Shown in pieces: positions 8,781 through 16,916 of a stretch of 64,000 nucleotides of DNA. The position numbers were made by a program, and so were the translations under genes. How positions within the stretch are numbered: position 1 is the stretch's first letter; every line of letters starts with the position of its first letter. This DNA is from JAZREA01 sp045660545. GTDB lineage: Bacteria > Bacillota > Clostridia > Monoglobales > Firm-18. The DNA lies in assembly GCA_045660545.1 (NCBI GenBank), contig JAZREA010000005.1, positions 11,719-75,718 of the forward strand, read 5' to 3'. Under the pieces are notes generated by a model that was not told the origin of the DNA, did not search any database, and saw nothing but the letters and a program-made list of their open reading frames with translations.

Positions 8781-9746
8781 ATGTTTACTGATATTTGCAA
8801 CGCTATTGAAAACAGCGCTAATATTTTGATTTTGCCGCACATCAGCGCCGACGGCGATGCGCTTGGTTCTTCCTTTGCGCTTAAGCTTATGCTGGAAGAA
8901 ATGGGCAAGAGGGCAGACGTTGCGCTGGACGCGGCCGATATGGACAACCGCATTCTAAAAATACTGGACGGTACACAACAAAGGAACGAGCCTTTTGTAC
9001 CGGACCTTGTTATAGCAGTAGACTGTGCAGACCACAGCAGAATGGGTACAAGAGCAACTGCCTTTGACGGATGCAGACAGACTATTTGCATAGACCATCA
9101 CGGCACTAACAACAGGTACGCAAAGTACAACTTTGTAAACCCTGATGCAGCAGCTACGGGCGAGATAATCTACGAGCTTGCGCAGTTTATGAACATTGAG
9201 CTTACAACCCAGATGGCTAACAACATCTATATCGCAATTGTTTCTGATACCGGTGGCTTTGCGTATTCAAACACAAAGCCGCACACGCACAGTATTGCGG
9301 CACAGCTTTTACAGTTTGGGGTGAACTCTGCATTTATAAACAGTTATCTGTTTGAAATGAACACGAAAAAGAGGATTGAGATTATCAGGCTCGCCTACAA
9401 TTCGCTCGAAACATTCTGTGATGACAGAATTGCGGTGGTTTCGGTAAAAGAATCACAGATTCAAAAAATCGGTGCATCCGAAAGCGACAGCGGAGATATG
9501 GTTACTATCCCAAGGTCGTTGGAGGGCGTTGTGATTGCGATGAGCTTTAAGGAAATGGACCCTGAAACAATAAAGGTCAGCCTACGCTCCGAGCTTGTCA
9601 ACGTCGCAAAGCTTGCTCAACAGTTTGGCGGCGGTGGCCACGAAAAGGCAGCAGGCTGCACTGTTAAGGGCACGATGGACGAGGTTAAGAAAAAGCTGAT
9701 TGCTGAGGCGGAAAGAAGGATTAAACTGGAGGTCAGACTAAGGTAG
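8781..9746 (+). CDS. nrnA: DHH-family oligoribonuclease / pAp phosphatase
   Basis: 321 residues with DHH and DHHA1 domains. Motifs are PHISADGDALGS (motif I, metal ligands), AVDCAD (motif II), CIDHHGTNN (the DHH motif) and VSDTGGF, with the C-terminal substrate-binding GGGGHEKAAG. NrnA degrades short oligoribonucleotides (nanoRNA) and dephosphorylates 3'-phosphoadenosine 5'-phosphate. Placement between rbfA and truB is the standard Firmicute arrangement and supports NrnA over other DHH proteins such as GdpP or RecJ (recJ lies at 51171). Confidence 0.93.
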   Translation: MFTDICNAIENSANILILPHISADGDALGSSFALKLMLEEMGKRADVALDAADMDNRILKILDGTQQRNEPFVPDLVIAVDCADHSRMGTRATAFDGCRQTICIDHHGTNNRYAKYNFVNPDAAATGEIIYELAQFMNIELTTQMANNIYIAIVSDTGGFAYSNTKPHTHSIAAQLLQFGVNSAFINSYLFEMNTKKRIEIIRLAYNSLETFCDDRIAVVSVKESQIQKIGASESDSGDMVTIPRSLEGVVIAMSFKEMDPETIKVSLRSELVNVAKLAQQFGGGGHEKAAGCTVKGTMDEVKKKLIAEAERRIKLEVRLR

Positions 9747-9749
9747 CTT

Positions 9750-10613
9750 ATGGATGGTGTAATTAATGTTTACAAGCCTAAGGGTATGACTTCGCACGAT
9801 GTTGTAAACCGCATAAGAAAAATAGCAGGCACTAAAAAGGTGGGGCACACGGGAACTCTTGACCCTGACGCAGAGGGCGTTTTGCCTATTTGCATAAACA
9901 GAGGAACCAAGGCGGCTGATATGCTGACCTTTTCCGACAAGCGGTACACTGCGAAGTTTCAGCTTGGTCTTGTTACTGATACCCTCGATATCGGCGGAGA
10001 GGTGGTAAGGGAATGTGCCGTAGATATCAGTGAGCAGCAGATAAAAGACGCTGCTATTAGCTTTGTCGGTGAAATCGAGCAGATACCGCCAATGTATTCT
10101 GCTATTAAAATCGGCGGAAAGAAGCTTTGCGACCTGGCGAGAAAGGGCATTGAGGTGGAAAGGAAGCCGAGATGCGTTACTATCTACGAAATATCGGTGC
10201 TTGATATAACAAAAGACACCTTTGAAATTGACGTCTCGTGTTCTAAGGGGACGTACATACGCACCCTAGGATACGATATAGGTGAAAAACTCGGCTGCGG
10301 TGCAACGATGACCGATTTGATAAGAACGCAAAGCTCAATATTTAAGGTGAGTGACTCTGTAAAGTTAGAAGACCTTACGCCCGATAACTACACTGAGTAC
10401 GTTACTCCTGTGGACAGCCTCTTTGACTACGAAAAGCTGACATTTAGCGGGGAAACGCTGCGTAAAGTATTAAACGGCAACGCTGTTTTATGGGACGGTG
10501 CAGAGGAGGGAACGATGTACAGAGTTTACGACGACAAAGGTCGGTTTTTGTGCGTTTCGCGTTTTGAGGACGGAATGCTAAGAGTGGAAAAAATGTTTTA
10601 CGTTGGTGAATAG
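9750..10613 (+). CDS. truB: tRNA pseudouridine(55) synthase TruB
   Basis: 287 residues. Makes pseudouridine 55 in the T-loop of tRNA. The N-terminal VYKPKGMTSHDVV and the catalytic motif GHTGTLDPDAEGVLP (catalytic Asp at residue 38) are clear; a C-terminal PUA-like segment follows. It starts 3 bp after nrnA and is followed by ribF 2 bp downstream. Confidence 0.96.
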   Translation: MDGVINVYKPKGMTSHDVVNRIRKIAGTKKVGHTGTLDPDAEGVLPICINRGTKAADMLTFSDKRYTAKFQLGLVTDTLDIGGEVVRECAVDISEQQIKDAAISFVGEIEQIPPMYSAIKIGGKKLCDLARKGIEVERKPRCVTIYEISVLDITKDTFEIDVSCSKGTYIRTLGYDIGEKLGCGATMTDLIRTQSSIFKVSDSVKLEDLTPDNYTEYVTPVDSLFDYEKLTFSGETLRKVLNGNAVLWDGAEEGTMYRVYDDKGRFLCVSRFEDGMLRVEKMFYVGE

Positions 10614-10615
10614 AT

Positions 10616-11533
10616 TTGAAAATTATAAACGAATACTGCGAGTTTCCAATCGGTGCAGCAGTGGCGCTTGGAGCGTTTGACGGCATACACGCCGGGCATA
10701 AAAAGTTAATAAATAATGCGGTGGAATATGCAAAGGCTAACGGATGTAAGTCTTGTGTGTTCACTTTTGACACCCTGCCATCAGGCGCAAAACAGATAAA
10801 CAGCGAGGCAAAAAGAAACCGGATTTTAGAGGAGATGGGTGTTGACTATTTGTATATTCAGCACTTTGACAATGAATTTAAATCTATTGAAGCCGATGAC
10901 TTTATGGACAGATTTTTGCTGCAAGCAAAATATATAAGCGTTGGATTTAACTACCGCTTTGGCTGCGGCAGAGCGGGAGATGTTGATACATTAGCCGATT
11001 TTGGAAAAGCTAATGGTATACAGATACACGTTGAGCCGCCCGTTATGTATGACGGCGACACGATTAGCAGCACCAGAATAAGGTCGTGTATAGAAAACGC
11101 AGAGTTTGACAAAGTCTTTGATATGCTCGGCAGGAGCTATGGCGTTAGCGGTGTAGTACAGCGTGGGCACGAAGTGGGAAGGAAGCTTGGGTTTCCTACT
11201 GCTAATGTTTTGCCTGACGAGAGGATGGTGCTTCCGAACGACGGCGTGTACGCAACGCTTGTGTTAATTGACGGCGTAAAGTATAAGGCCTTTACAAACT
11301 GTGGCGCAAGGCCGACGTTTGGAGACGGCAAAAAGCTTTTAGAGACAAACGTGTTTGATTTTGAGGGCGATTTGTACGGAAAGGAAATTGAAATTTTCTT
11401 TTTAAAAAGGCTCAGAGATGTGCGCACTTTTGCTTCTGAAAAGGAACTTGTAGAGCAGATTTTTAAAGATAAAGAAGTGAGTTTGGAATTTTTTTCAAAA
11501 AAAGGTTTACAAACAGAAAGTTTTATAGTATAA
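10616..11533 (+). CDS. ribF: Bifunctional riboflavin kinase / FAD synthetase RibF
   Basis: 305 residues. Converts riboflavin to FMN and FMN to FAD. The N-terminal nucleotidyltransferase domain has GAFDGIHAGHKKLI (HxGH-type motif) and the later SSTRIRS; the C-terminal riboflavin kinase domain has GHEVGRKLGFPTANV. The TTG start at 10616 gives the usual family N-terminus. Last gene of the long rimP operon; its 3' end contains the rpsO promoter. Confidence 0.95.
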   Translation: MKIINEYCEFPIGAAVALGAFDGIHAGHKKLINNAVEYAKANGCKSCVFTFDTLPSGAKQINSEAKRNRILEEMGVDYLYIQHFDNEFKSIEADDFMDRFLLQAKYISVGFNYRFGCGRAGDVDTLADFGKANGIQIHVEPPVMYDGDTISSTRIRSCIENAEFDKVFDMLGRSYGVSGVVQRGHEVGRKLGFPTANVLPDERMVLPNDGVYATLVLIDGVKYKAFTNCGARPTFGDGKKLLETNVFDFEGDLYGKEIEIFFLKRLRDVRTFASEKELVEQIFKDKEVSLEFFSKKGLQTESFIV

Positions 11534-11534
11534 T
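11506..11534 (+). promoter_or_regulatory. Sigma-A promoter of rpsO
   Basis: -35 TTTACA (11506-11511), 17-bp spacer, perfect -10 TATAAT (11529-11534). It overlaps the last codons of ribF and gives rpsO its own transcript with a leader of about 80 nt. Confidence 0.8.
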
Positions 11535-11566
11535 AATTAGGCTAACACTGGGTTTGGGGAAAAAGT

Positions 11567-11613
11567 TCCACTTGCCTCATGCTCGGGTTAAGCATATATA
11601 ATCTAAGTGGAGG
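11567..11613 (+). promoter_or_regulatory. Candidate S15 autoregulatory leader of rpsO
   Basis: TCCACTT (11567-11573) can pair with AAGTGGA (11605-11611), which covers the start of the GGAGG ribosome binding site. Inside it is a second hairpin ATGCT/AGCAT (11579-11583 with 11591-11595) with a 7-nt loop. A leader that can hide the Shine-Dalgarno sequence fits the known autoregulation of rpsO by S15, which uses different structures in different phyla. Pairing is seen; the regulatory role is inferred. Confidence 0.5.
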
Positions 11614-11621
11614 TAAAAATT

Positions 11622-11885
11622 ATGTTGAAAGAAGTAAAAACAGAAATCATTGCAAACAACAAATTGCATGAGACAGACACAGGTTCTCCTGAGGTACAGA
11701 TTGCTATTCTTACTGAGAGAATCAACCACCTTAACGAACATCTTAAAATCTACAAGAAGGACCATCATTCAAGAAGAGGTCTTTTGAAAATGGTTGGTAA
11801 GAGACGTGGTCTTTTGAACTATCTCATGAAAAAGGATATCGAAAGATACAGAGCAATTGTTGCTAAATGTAACTTGAGAAAGTAG
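11622..11885 (+). CDS. rpsO: 30S ribosomal protein S15
   Basis: 87 residues, nearly the standard length. Primary 16S rRNA binding protein of the 30S platform. Contains the family signature TGSPEVQIAILTERINHLNEHLK and HSRRGLLKMVGKRRGLLNYL. The ATG at 11622 with GGAGG 8 bp upstream is preferred over the in-frame GTG at 11607, which lies inside the ribosome binding site. It has its own promoter, a structured leader and a terminator at 11897. Confidence 0.97.
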   Translation: MLKEVKTEIIANNKLHETDTGSPEVQIAILTERINHLNEHLKIYKKDHHSRRGLLKMVGKRRGLLNYLMKKDIERYRAIVAKCNLRK

Positions 11886-11896
11886 TTTGTAAAAAA

Positions 11897-11934
11897 ACGG
11901 GTGGTACTTTGTACCACTCGTTTGATTGCTTTTT
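11897..11934 (+). terminator. Rho-independent terminator after rpsO
   Basis: Stem of about 11 bp (ACGGGTGGTAC/GTACCACTCGT, one G-T pair) with a TTT loop, followed by a T-rich run ending TTTTT near 11934. Confidence 0.8.
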
Positions 11935-11936
11935 AC

Positions 11937-11975
11937 GCGCAAACTTGGGGCGTTGGTTAGCAGTTAATTTTGCGC
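11937..11975 (+). promoter_or_regulatory. Inverted repeat in the pnp leader
   Basis: GCGCAAA (11937-11943) and TTTGCGC (11969-11975) form a perfect 7-bp stem around a 25-nt loop, between the rpsO terminator and pnp. PNPase expression is autoregulated through leader processing in other bacteria; whether this stem does so is unknown. A possible but poor promoter (TTGCGC, 15 bp, TAAAAT at 11991) overlaps it. Confidence 0.3.
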
Positions 11976-12052
11976 ATCGTTTTTGGTACGTAAAATTAAG
12001 TGCTAAATGATGCCTCGAAAAAATATTTATCTAAATTTTAGGAGGTATTAAA

Positions 12053-14137
12053 ATGGCATTTGAAAAATTTGAAACTGCCGTTGCAGGCAGAAAGCTTGTC
12101 GTTGAAACAGGTAAGATGGCTCAACTTTCTAACGGTTCTTGTGTGGTAAGATACGGCGACACTGTTGTTATGACTAACGTTACCGCGTCCGACAAGCCAA
12201 GAGACGGAATCGACTTTTTCCCTCTCAGCGTTGACTACGAGGAAAAGTTGTACTCGGTAGGTAAAATCCCCGGTGGATTTACAAAGCGTGAGGGTAAGCC
12301 TTCGGACAAGGCTGTACTTACAAGCCGTGTTATCGACAGACCTATCAGACCTTTGTTCCCTAAGGATTTGAGAAACGACGTTTCTATCGTTTCTACCGTA
12401 CTTAGCGTTGAGCAGGACAACCTTCCGGAGTTTTGTGCTATGATGGGTACAGCTATTGCTATCGCAATTTCTGACATTCCGTTTAACGGTCCTGTTGCAA
12501 GCATTTTTGTTGGTTATGTTGACGGACAGTTTGTTATCAACCCTACTGCTGAACAAAGAGAAGTAAGCCAGATGAACCTTACTGTTTCCGGTACAAGAAA
12601 CAAGGTTTGCATGATTGAAGCCGGCGCTAAGGAAGTTCCGGACGACGTTATGTTTGACGCTATTATGCTTGCTCACGAGGAAATCAAAAAGCTTTGTGAT
12701 TTTGTTGATGAAATCGCCGATGCAGTTGGTAAAAAAGAAAAGATTAAGTACGAGGCGTTTGACATCAACCACGAACTTTATGACGATGTTGAAGCTTTCG
12801 CACTTGACGATATTAAGCACGCTCTTGACACAGACGACAAGAAGGTGCGCGATGCAAGAATGTTGGTTGTTGAAGAAAAGCTTGCAGAAGAGTTTGCTGA
12901 AAAGTACGAAAACTACGACGCTGAAATCGGCGACGTTTTGTACAAGATGCAAAAGAACGTTGTAAGAAGCTGGTTAAAGGACGAGCACAAGCGTGTTGAC
13001 GGAAGAGGAATTGACGATATAAGACCTCTTAGCGCTGAGGTTGGTCTGCTTCCGAGAGTTCACGGAAGCGGTATGTTTACAAGAGGTCAGACACAGGTTT
13101 TGACTGTTGCTACTCTTGGTGCTTTGGGCGATGCACAAAAGCTCGACGGACTTGACGAATCTGAACAGTCTAAGAGATACATCCACCACTACAACTTTCC
13201 TTCGTACAGCGTAGGTGAGACTAAGCCTTCAAGAGGCCCGGGAAGACGTGAGGTAGGTCACGGCGCTTTGGCAGAAAGAGCTTTGGAGCCTGTTATTCCT
13301 AACGAGGAAGAGTTCCCTTATGCTATAAGGCTTGTTTCTGAAGTTTTGTCTTCTAACGGTTCTACATCGCAGGCTTCTGTTTGCGGAAGTACGCTTGCTC
13401 TTATGGACGCAGGTGTGCCGATTAAGGCTCCTGTTGCAGGTATCTCTGTTGGTCTTATCGACGAGGGCGACAGCTTTATGACTATGCTTGACATTCAGGG
13501 TCTTGAAGACTTCCACGGTGACATGGACTTTAAGGTTGCAGGTACTAAGGAAGGTATCACAGCTATTCAGATGGACCTTAAAATAGACGGACTTACTCCT
13601 GAAATAATTAAAGAAGCTTTTGCAAAGACTAAGGCTGCACGTATTAAGATTATTGATGAAGTATTACTTAAAGCTATTGACGCTCCGCGCGCTGAGCTTT
13701 CTGCTTATGCACCAAGAGTTGAGACAATGCAGATTGACACAGACAAGATCAGAGACGTTATAGGTTCCGGCGGAAAGACTATACAGAAGATTATCGCTGA
13801 CACAGGCGTTAAGATTGATATAGACGACACAGGCAAGGTACTTATTATGTCCAACAACGCAGCGTCTTTGGCTATGGCTAAGGATATTATCTCAGGCATC
13901 GTTAAGGAGCCTGAGCCGGGCGAAATTTACACCGGTACTGTTACAAGAATTATGCAGTTTGGTGCTTTTGTTGAAATCTTGCCGGGCAAGGAAGGTCTTG
14001 TTCATATCTCAAAACTTGACCAAAAGAGAGTGGAAAAGGTAGAGGATGTTGTTAACGTTGGTGATGTAATTACCGTTAAGGTTATTGAAATCGACGAAAA
14101 GGGCAGAATTAACCTTTCTAAGAAAGACGCAGAATAA
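12053..14137 (+). CDS. pnp: Polyribonucleotide nucleotidyltransferase (PNPase)
   Basis: 694 residues, full length. A phosphorolytic 3'-5' exoribonuclease, active as a trimer in RNA decay. Two RNase PH domains (about 1-230 and 310-545) are joined by a helical linker; the second holds FTRGQTQVL, GRREVGHGALAERAL and VLSSNGSTSQASVCG, typical of the phosphate-binding site. A KH domain (VIGSGGKTIQKII) and an S1 domain (YTGTVTRIMQFGAFVEILPGKEGLVHISKL) follow. ATG start with GGAGGT 8 bp upstream; ends before a terminator. Confidence 0.97.
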   Translation: MAFEKFETAVAGRKLVVETGKMAQLSNGSCVVRYGDTVVMTNVTASDKPRDGIDFFPLSVDYEEKLYSVGKIPGGFTKREGKPSDKAVLTSRVIDRPIRPLFPKDLRNDVSIVSTVLSVEQDNLPEFCAMMGTAIAIAISDIPFNGPVASIFVGYVDGQFVINPTAEQREVSQMNLTVSGTRNKVCMIEAGAKEVPDDVMFDAIMLAHEEIKKLCDFVDEIADAVGKKEKIKYEAFDINHELYDDVEAFALDDIKHALDTDDKKVRDARMLVVEEKLAEEFAEKYENYDAEIGDVLYKMQKNVVRSWLKDEHKRVDGRGIDDIRPLSAEVGLLPRVHGSGMFTRGQTQVLTVATLGALGDAQKLDGLDESEQSKRYIHHYNFPSYSVGETKPSRGPGRREVGHGALAERALEPVIPNEEEFPYAIRLVSEVLSSNGSTSQASVCGSTLALMDAGVPIKAPVAGISVGLIDEGDSFMTMLDIQGLEDFHGDMDFKVAGTKEGITAIQMDLKIDGLTPEIIKEAFAKTKAARIKIIDEVLLKAIDAPRAELSAYAPRVETMQIDTDKIRDVIGSGGKTIQKIIADTGVKIDIDDTGKVLIMSNNAASLAMAKDIISGIVKEPEPGEIYTGTVTRIMQFGAFVEILPGKEGLVHISKLDQKRVEKVEDVVNVGDVITVKVIEIDEKGRINLSKKDAE

Positions 14138-14145
14138 TGTAATTT

Positions 14146-14175
14146 TAAAAATCCGGCTTTAAAAGTCGGATTTTT
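14146..14175 (+). terminator. Rho-independent terminator after pnp
   Basis: AAAATCCGGCTTT pairs with AAAGTCGGATTTT (one G-T pair) followed by a T tract; it lies 9 bp after the pnp stop. Confidence 0.8.
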
Positions 14176-14215
14176 ATTAATAATTTTATAATAATAAATG
14201 TAGGAGGTATGGCTT

Positions 14216-14755
14216 ATGAATCCATGGCACGACTTTGAAAAAGAAAGAGTAACTACTGATAAATTTGTAAGTGTAATCGAAATTCCCAAAAGATGCCACA
14301 AAAAGTATGAGCTGGATAAAAAGTCCGGACTTATACGGCTTGACAGGATTTTGTTTACATCGACTCACTATCCGGAAAACTATGGCTTTATACCGCTTAC
14401 GCTTTCTGAGGATGGAGACCCTTTGGACGTTTTGGTTCTCTGTCAGGAAGAACTTGACATTTTAACAATCGTTGACTGCTATCCGATTGGAGTTTTGAAG
14501 ATGATAGACGACGACGAAACCGATGAGAAAATTATCGCTATACCATGTACTGACCCTTCGCTTAATATGTATAGAGATATATCTGAGCTTCCTAAGCATA
14601 ACTTTGAAGAGATAAAGCACTTTTTCGAGGTTTACAAGAACCTGGAGAAAAAGGTGACCGTTGTGGAAGAAATCGGCGGTCGCGAAGAGGCGATAGAGGT
14701 TATACAAAAGAGCATAGACGCCTACGACAAAAACGTAAGGAAGTATTTAAAATAA
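14216..14755 (+). CDS. ppa: Inorganic pyrophosphatase, family I
   Basis: 179 residues, normal for bacterial family I enzymes. Hydrolyses pyrophosphate released by biosynthetic reactions. Signatures are KYELDKKSGLIRLDR (substrate-binding Lys/Arg), HYPENYGFIP and the diagnostic DGDPLDVLVL (metal-binding Asp cluster), then KMIDDDETDEKIIAIP. The ATG at 14216 has AGGAGG 8 bp upstream; an earlier ATG at 14209 overlaps that site and is out of frame. The amidohydrolase gene follows by 1 bp. Confidence 0.95.
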   Translation: MNPWHDFEKERVTTDKFVSVIEIPKRCHKKYELDKKSGLIRLDRILFTSTHYPENYGFIPLTLSEDGDPLDVLVLCQEELDILTIVDCYPIGVLKMIDDDETDEKIIAIPCTDPSLNMYRDISELPKHNFEEIKHFFEVYKNLEKKVTVVEEIGGREEAIEVIQKSIDAYDKNVRKYLK

Positions 14756-14756
14756 T

Positions 14757-15563
14757 ATGTTTATAGATTTTCACACACATATTTTCCCTGATAAAATTGC
14801 ACAGAGGGTAATAAGAATATTAAAGGGCAACGCGCAAAAGCAGGGGCACGTTGAGCAAAGGTCCTTTGCTGACGGTACTTTGGGCGGGCTTCGTGCGTCT
14901 ATGGAGAGGTGCAAAATAAGCAAAAGTGTTGCGCTTCCGATTGCTACTAAGCCGACGCAGGCGGATAGCATTAATTCCTTTGCGATGGAGGTTAATTCCC
15001 CGGACGTAATTTCGTTTGGAAGTGTTCATCCTATGCAAAGCGACTGGGAAGACGTGATTGATAGGCTTTACGAAAGTGGAATTAAAGGAATAAAGCTTCA
15101 TCCGCAATATCAGCAGGTGAGGGTTGACAGTCCTGAGACTATAAGGGTTTTGAAAAAAGCGGAGTCTCTTAAAATGTACACAACCTTGCATGCCGGGGTG
15201 GATATTGGCGTTCCGCCGCCTCTTATGTGCACGCCGAAGATGCTTTCTGACGTGCTCACAGAAGTAAGCGGAGAATACATTATAGCCGCTCATCTGGGCG
15301 GGTTTGATATGTGGGACGAGGTGGAAAAAGAGCTTGTCGGCAAGCCGATTTACTTTGACACCGCGGTTATAAGCTCGTTTATTGAAAAAGAGCAATATAA
15401 AAGGATTGTGAAAAATCATGGGTCGAAAAAGGTTTTGTTCGCAAGCGACCTGCCTTGGGAGGACCCGTTGGACACGATTAGAGGACTTGATTCTCTCGGG
15501 CTTTCGACAGAGGAATACGAAGATATAGCTTATAAGAACGCTAAAAGGATTTTGGGGATTTGA
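14757..15563 (+). CDS. Amidohydrolase-family metal-dependent hydrolase
   Basis: 268 residues. A TIM-barrel metal hydrolase: N-terminal DFHTHIFPD (HxH metal ligands), GIKLHPQYQ (barrel Lys/His), TLHAGVD, IAAHLGG and the C-terminal ASDLPWEDP with the catalytic Asp. The pattern fits the amidohydrolase-2 / COG2159 group rather than TatD nuclease, but the substrate is unknown. It directly follows ppa (1-bp gap) and probably shares its mRNA; the terminator at 15554 overlaps its stop codon. Confidence 0.8.
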   Translation: MFIDFHTHIFPDKIAQRVIRILKGNAQKQGHVEQRSFADGTLGGLRASMERCKISKSVALPIATKPTQADSINSFAMEVNSPDVISFGSVHPMQSDWEDVIDRLYESGIKGIKLHPQYQQVRVDSPETIRVLKKAESLKMYTTLHAGVDIGVPPPLMCTPKMLSDVLTEVSGEYIIAAHLGGFDMWDEVEKELVGKPIYFDTAVISSFIEKEQYKRIVKNHGSKKVLFASDLPWEDPLDTIRGLDSLGLSTEEYEDIAYKNAKRILGI

Positions 15564-15591
15564 ACTTGGGTTTGAATCCCCTTGTTTTTTT
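15554..15591 (+). terminator. Rho-independent terminator after the amidohydrolase gene
   Basis: GGGGATT (15554-15560) pairs with AATCCCC (15575-15581), followed by TTG and a run of seven T. The 5' arm lies within the last codons of the gene. Confidence 0.75.
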
Positions 15592-15610
15592 GGGGAAAGT
15601 GTATTATAAT

Positions 15611-15960
15611 TGACACATACGGGATTTTATTTTTAAAATCCCTAAAGCCTTTCGGCTTTTGCGGTCTTTGACCGCTGTGTCAATTGACGGCGTCGTAAAA
15701 ATGCCCTTGCAAGCAAGCATTTTTACTTCCTGGTAGAATTTGTACACATGTGTTAATTGACGGCGTCGCGAAAATCTCCTTGCAAGCAAAGATTTTCGCT
15801 TCCTGGTAAAATTTATACATATGTATCAATTGACTGTGTCGTGATTAGTGACACCTGAAATCTTTGATTTCATTGGTGGAACTTATCCATGCGACCGAAG
15901 GTAGCAGGGGAAATGCCCTTGCAAGCAAGTATTTTTACTTCCTGGTAGAATTTTTATATA
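15611..15960. repeat. Tandem covarying hairpin array (non-coding)
   Basis: A 558-bp stretch (15564-16121) has no credible gene but is full of perfect hairpins. First come GGGATTTTA/TAAAATCCC, AAAGCC/GGCTTT and GCGGTC/GACCGC between 15621 and 15675. Then a ~73-bp unit repeats: stem 15695-15704/15717-15726 and stem 15768-15777/15790-15799 have the same 12-nt loop CCTTGCAAGCAA but different, fully compensated arms (GTAAAAATGC versus GCGAAAATCT). Both are followed by CTTCCTGGTARAATTT and a palindrome (ACACATGTGT or ATACATATGTAT). A decayed third unit lies at 15911-15955. Another hairpin, GAAATC/GATTTC, lies near 15860. Confidence 0.8.
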
Positions 15961-16056
15961 CGTGATTTGAAAGCGATGATGCTACATATTCAAAGTCGGG
16001 AAGTGCGGATGAGTTTGTTTGGCTGCACATAAGATGAATGAGTTTTTTGTCCCAGA

Positions 16057-16068
16057 CTTGACACGAGT
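16057..16068. repeat. Solo terminal inverted-repeat end of the island repeat
   Basis: CTTGACACGAGT is the exact reverse complement of the ACTCGTGTCAAG at the left end of the repeat at 18138. No full repeat body is recognisable to its left, so this may be an end of an older or different element spanning the hairpin array. Confidence 0.55.
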
Positions 16069-16127
16069 AACAATAGTTGGAAATAAAGCGTTTTAAATTG
16101 ATACAAATTGTAAGGAGATAAATGGTT

Positions 16128-16883
16128 ATGGCACTTATAGAATTAAAGTTTTTTAGTCAGACATTAGGAATGCAGACACAAGCATATGTCGTTATTCCTC
16201 AAAAATCCACGAAAGGTGAAATTGGAATTAAAGGAAAAAGCAAAGATAAAGAGTATAAATGCGTGTATTTGTTGCACGGTTTAAGCGATGATCACAGCAT
16301 ATGGCTTCGCAGAACATCTATTGAACGATACGCTGCTGATTATGGTGCTTGTATAGTTATGCCGTGTGGAGCAAGAAGTTTTTATACGGATATGAAGTAT
16401 GGCATGAAATATTTTTCTTATATAACCGAGGAACTTCCGAGTATTGTAAGTGAATTTCTTAAAGTTTCAAATAAAAGAGAGGACACTTATATAGCGGGTC
16501 TTTCTATGGGTGGTTATGGAGCACTTAAGGCAGCTCTGAAAAAACCAGAAGTGTTTTGTGCAGCTGCGGGGCTATCGTCGGTTGCAGATATTAAGAATGG
16601 TATGTTTAATGATACTCTTGTGCCTGTGTTTGGGGAAGATTTGAATATTCCTGATGAAGAGGATTTGTTTTTCCTTGCTGAAAAAACCAACTTAAATCCA
16701 CTTAAGCCCAGAATTTTTATGGGTGTAGGAACGGAAGATTTTTTATATGATTCAAATACCAGACTAAAAGAGCATTTTGAACAGCTTGATTATGACTTTA
16801 CATATCGTGAATCAGCTGGCGTACATAGTTGGGAATTTTGGGATGAATACATAAGGTATGTGCTGGAATGGATGTTTGGATAA
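16128..16883 (+). CDS. Alpha/beta-hydrolase esterase (EstA / esterase D family)
   Basis: 251 residues. Related to tributyrin esterases, S-formylglutathione hydrolases and feruloyl/acetyl esterases. Catalytic triad candidates are Ser126 in GLSMGGYGA, an Asp in GTEDFLYD near residue 200 and His in GVHSWEFWD near 232; VYLLHGLSDDHSIW carries the oxyanion-hole region. No signal peptide, so probably cytoplasmic. The ATG at 16128 is chosen because AAGGAG lies 10 bp upstream; an ATG at 16122 is only 4 bp from it. AT-richer codon use than the surrounding housekeeping genes and flanking repeat ends suggest transfer as a unit. Confidence 0.85.
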   Translation: MALIELKFFSQTLGMQTQAYVVIPQKSTKGEIGIKGKSKDKEYKCVYLLHGLSDDHSIWLRRTSIERYAADYGACIVMPCGARSFYTDMKYGMKYFSYITEELPSIVSEFLKVSNKREDTYIAGLSMGGYGALKAALKKPEVFCAAAGLSSVADIKNGMFNDTLVPVFGEDLNIPDEEDLFFLAEKTNLNPLKPRIFMGVGTEDFLYDSNTRLKEHFEQLDYDFTYRESAGVHSWEFWDEYIRYVLEWMFG

Positions 16884-16916
16884 TTAAAACACAGACTCAC
16901 TCCATTTGCATTTTAC

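Noticed and set aside
8321..9091. 256-codon frame antisense to infB, rbfA and nrnA
   Set aside because: Spans three real genes in opposite orientation, Ser-rich shadow translation without a ribosome binding site.
12038..12952. 304-codon frame antisense to pnp
   Set aside because: Long only because of codon bias on the coding strand; the product has no recognisable features and pnp is certain.
15611..15960. CRISPR array
   Set aside because: Only two good units with unequal arms, no constant repeat separated by unique spacers, and no cas genes nearby.
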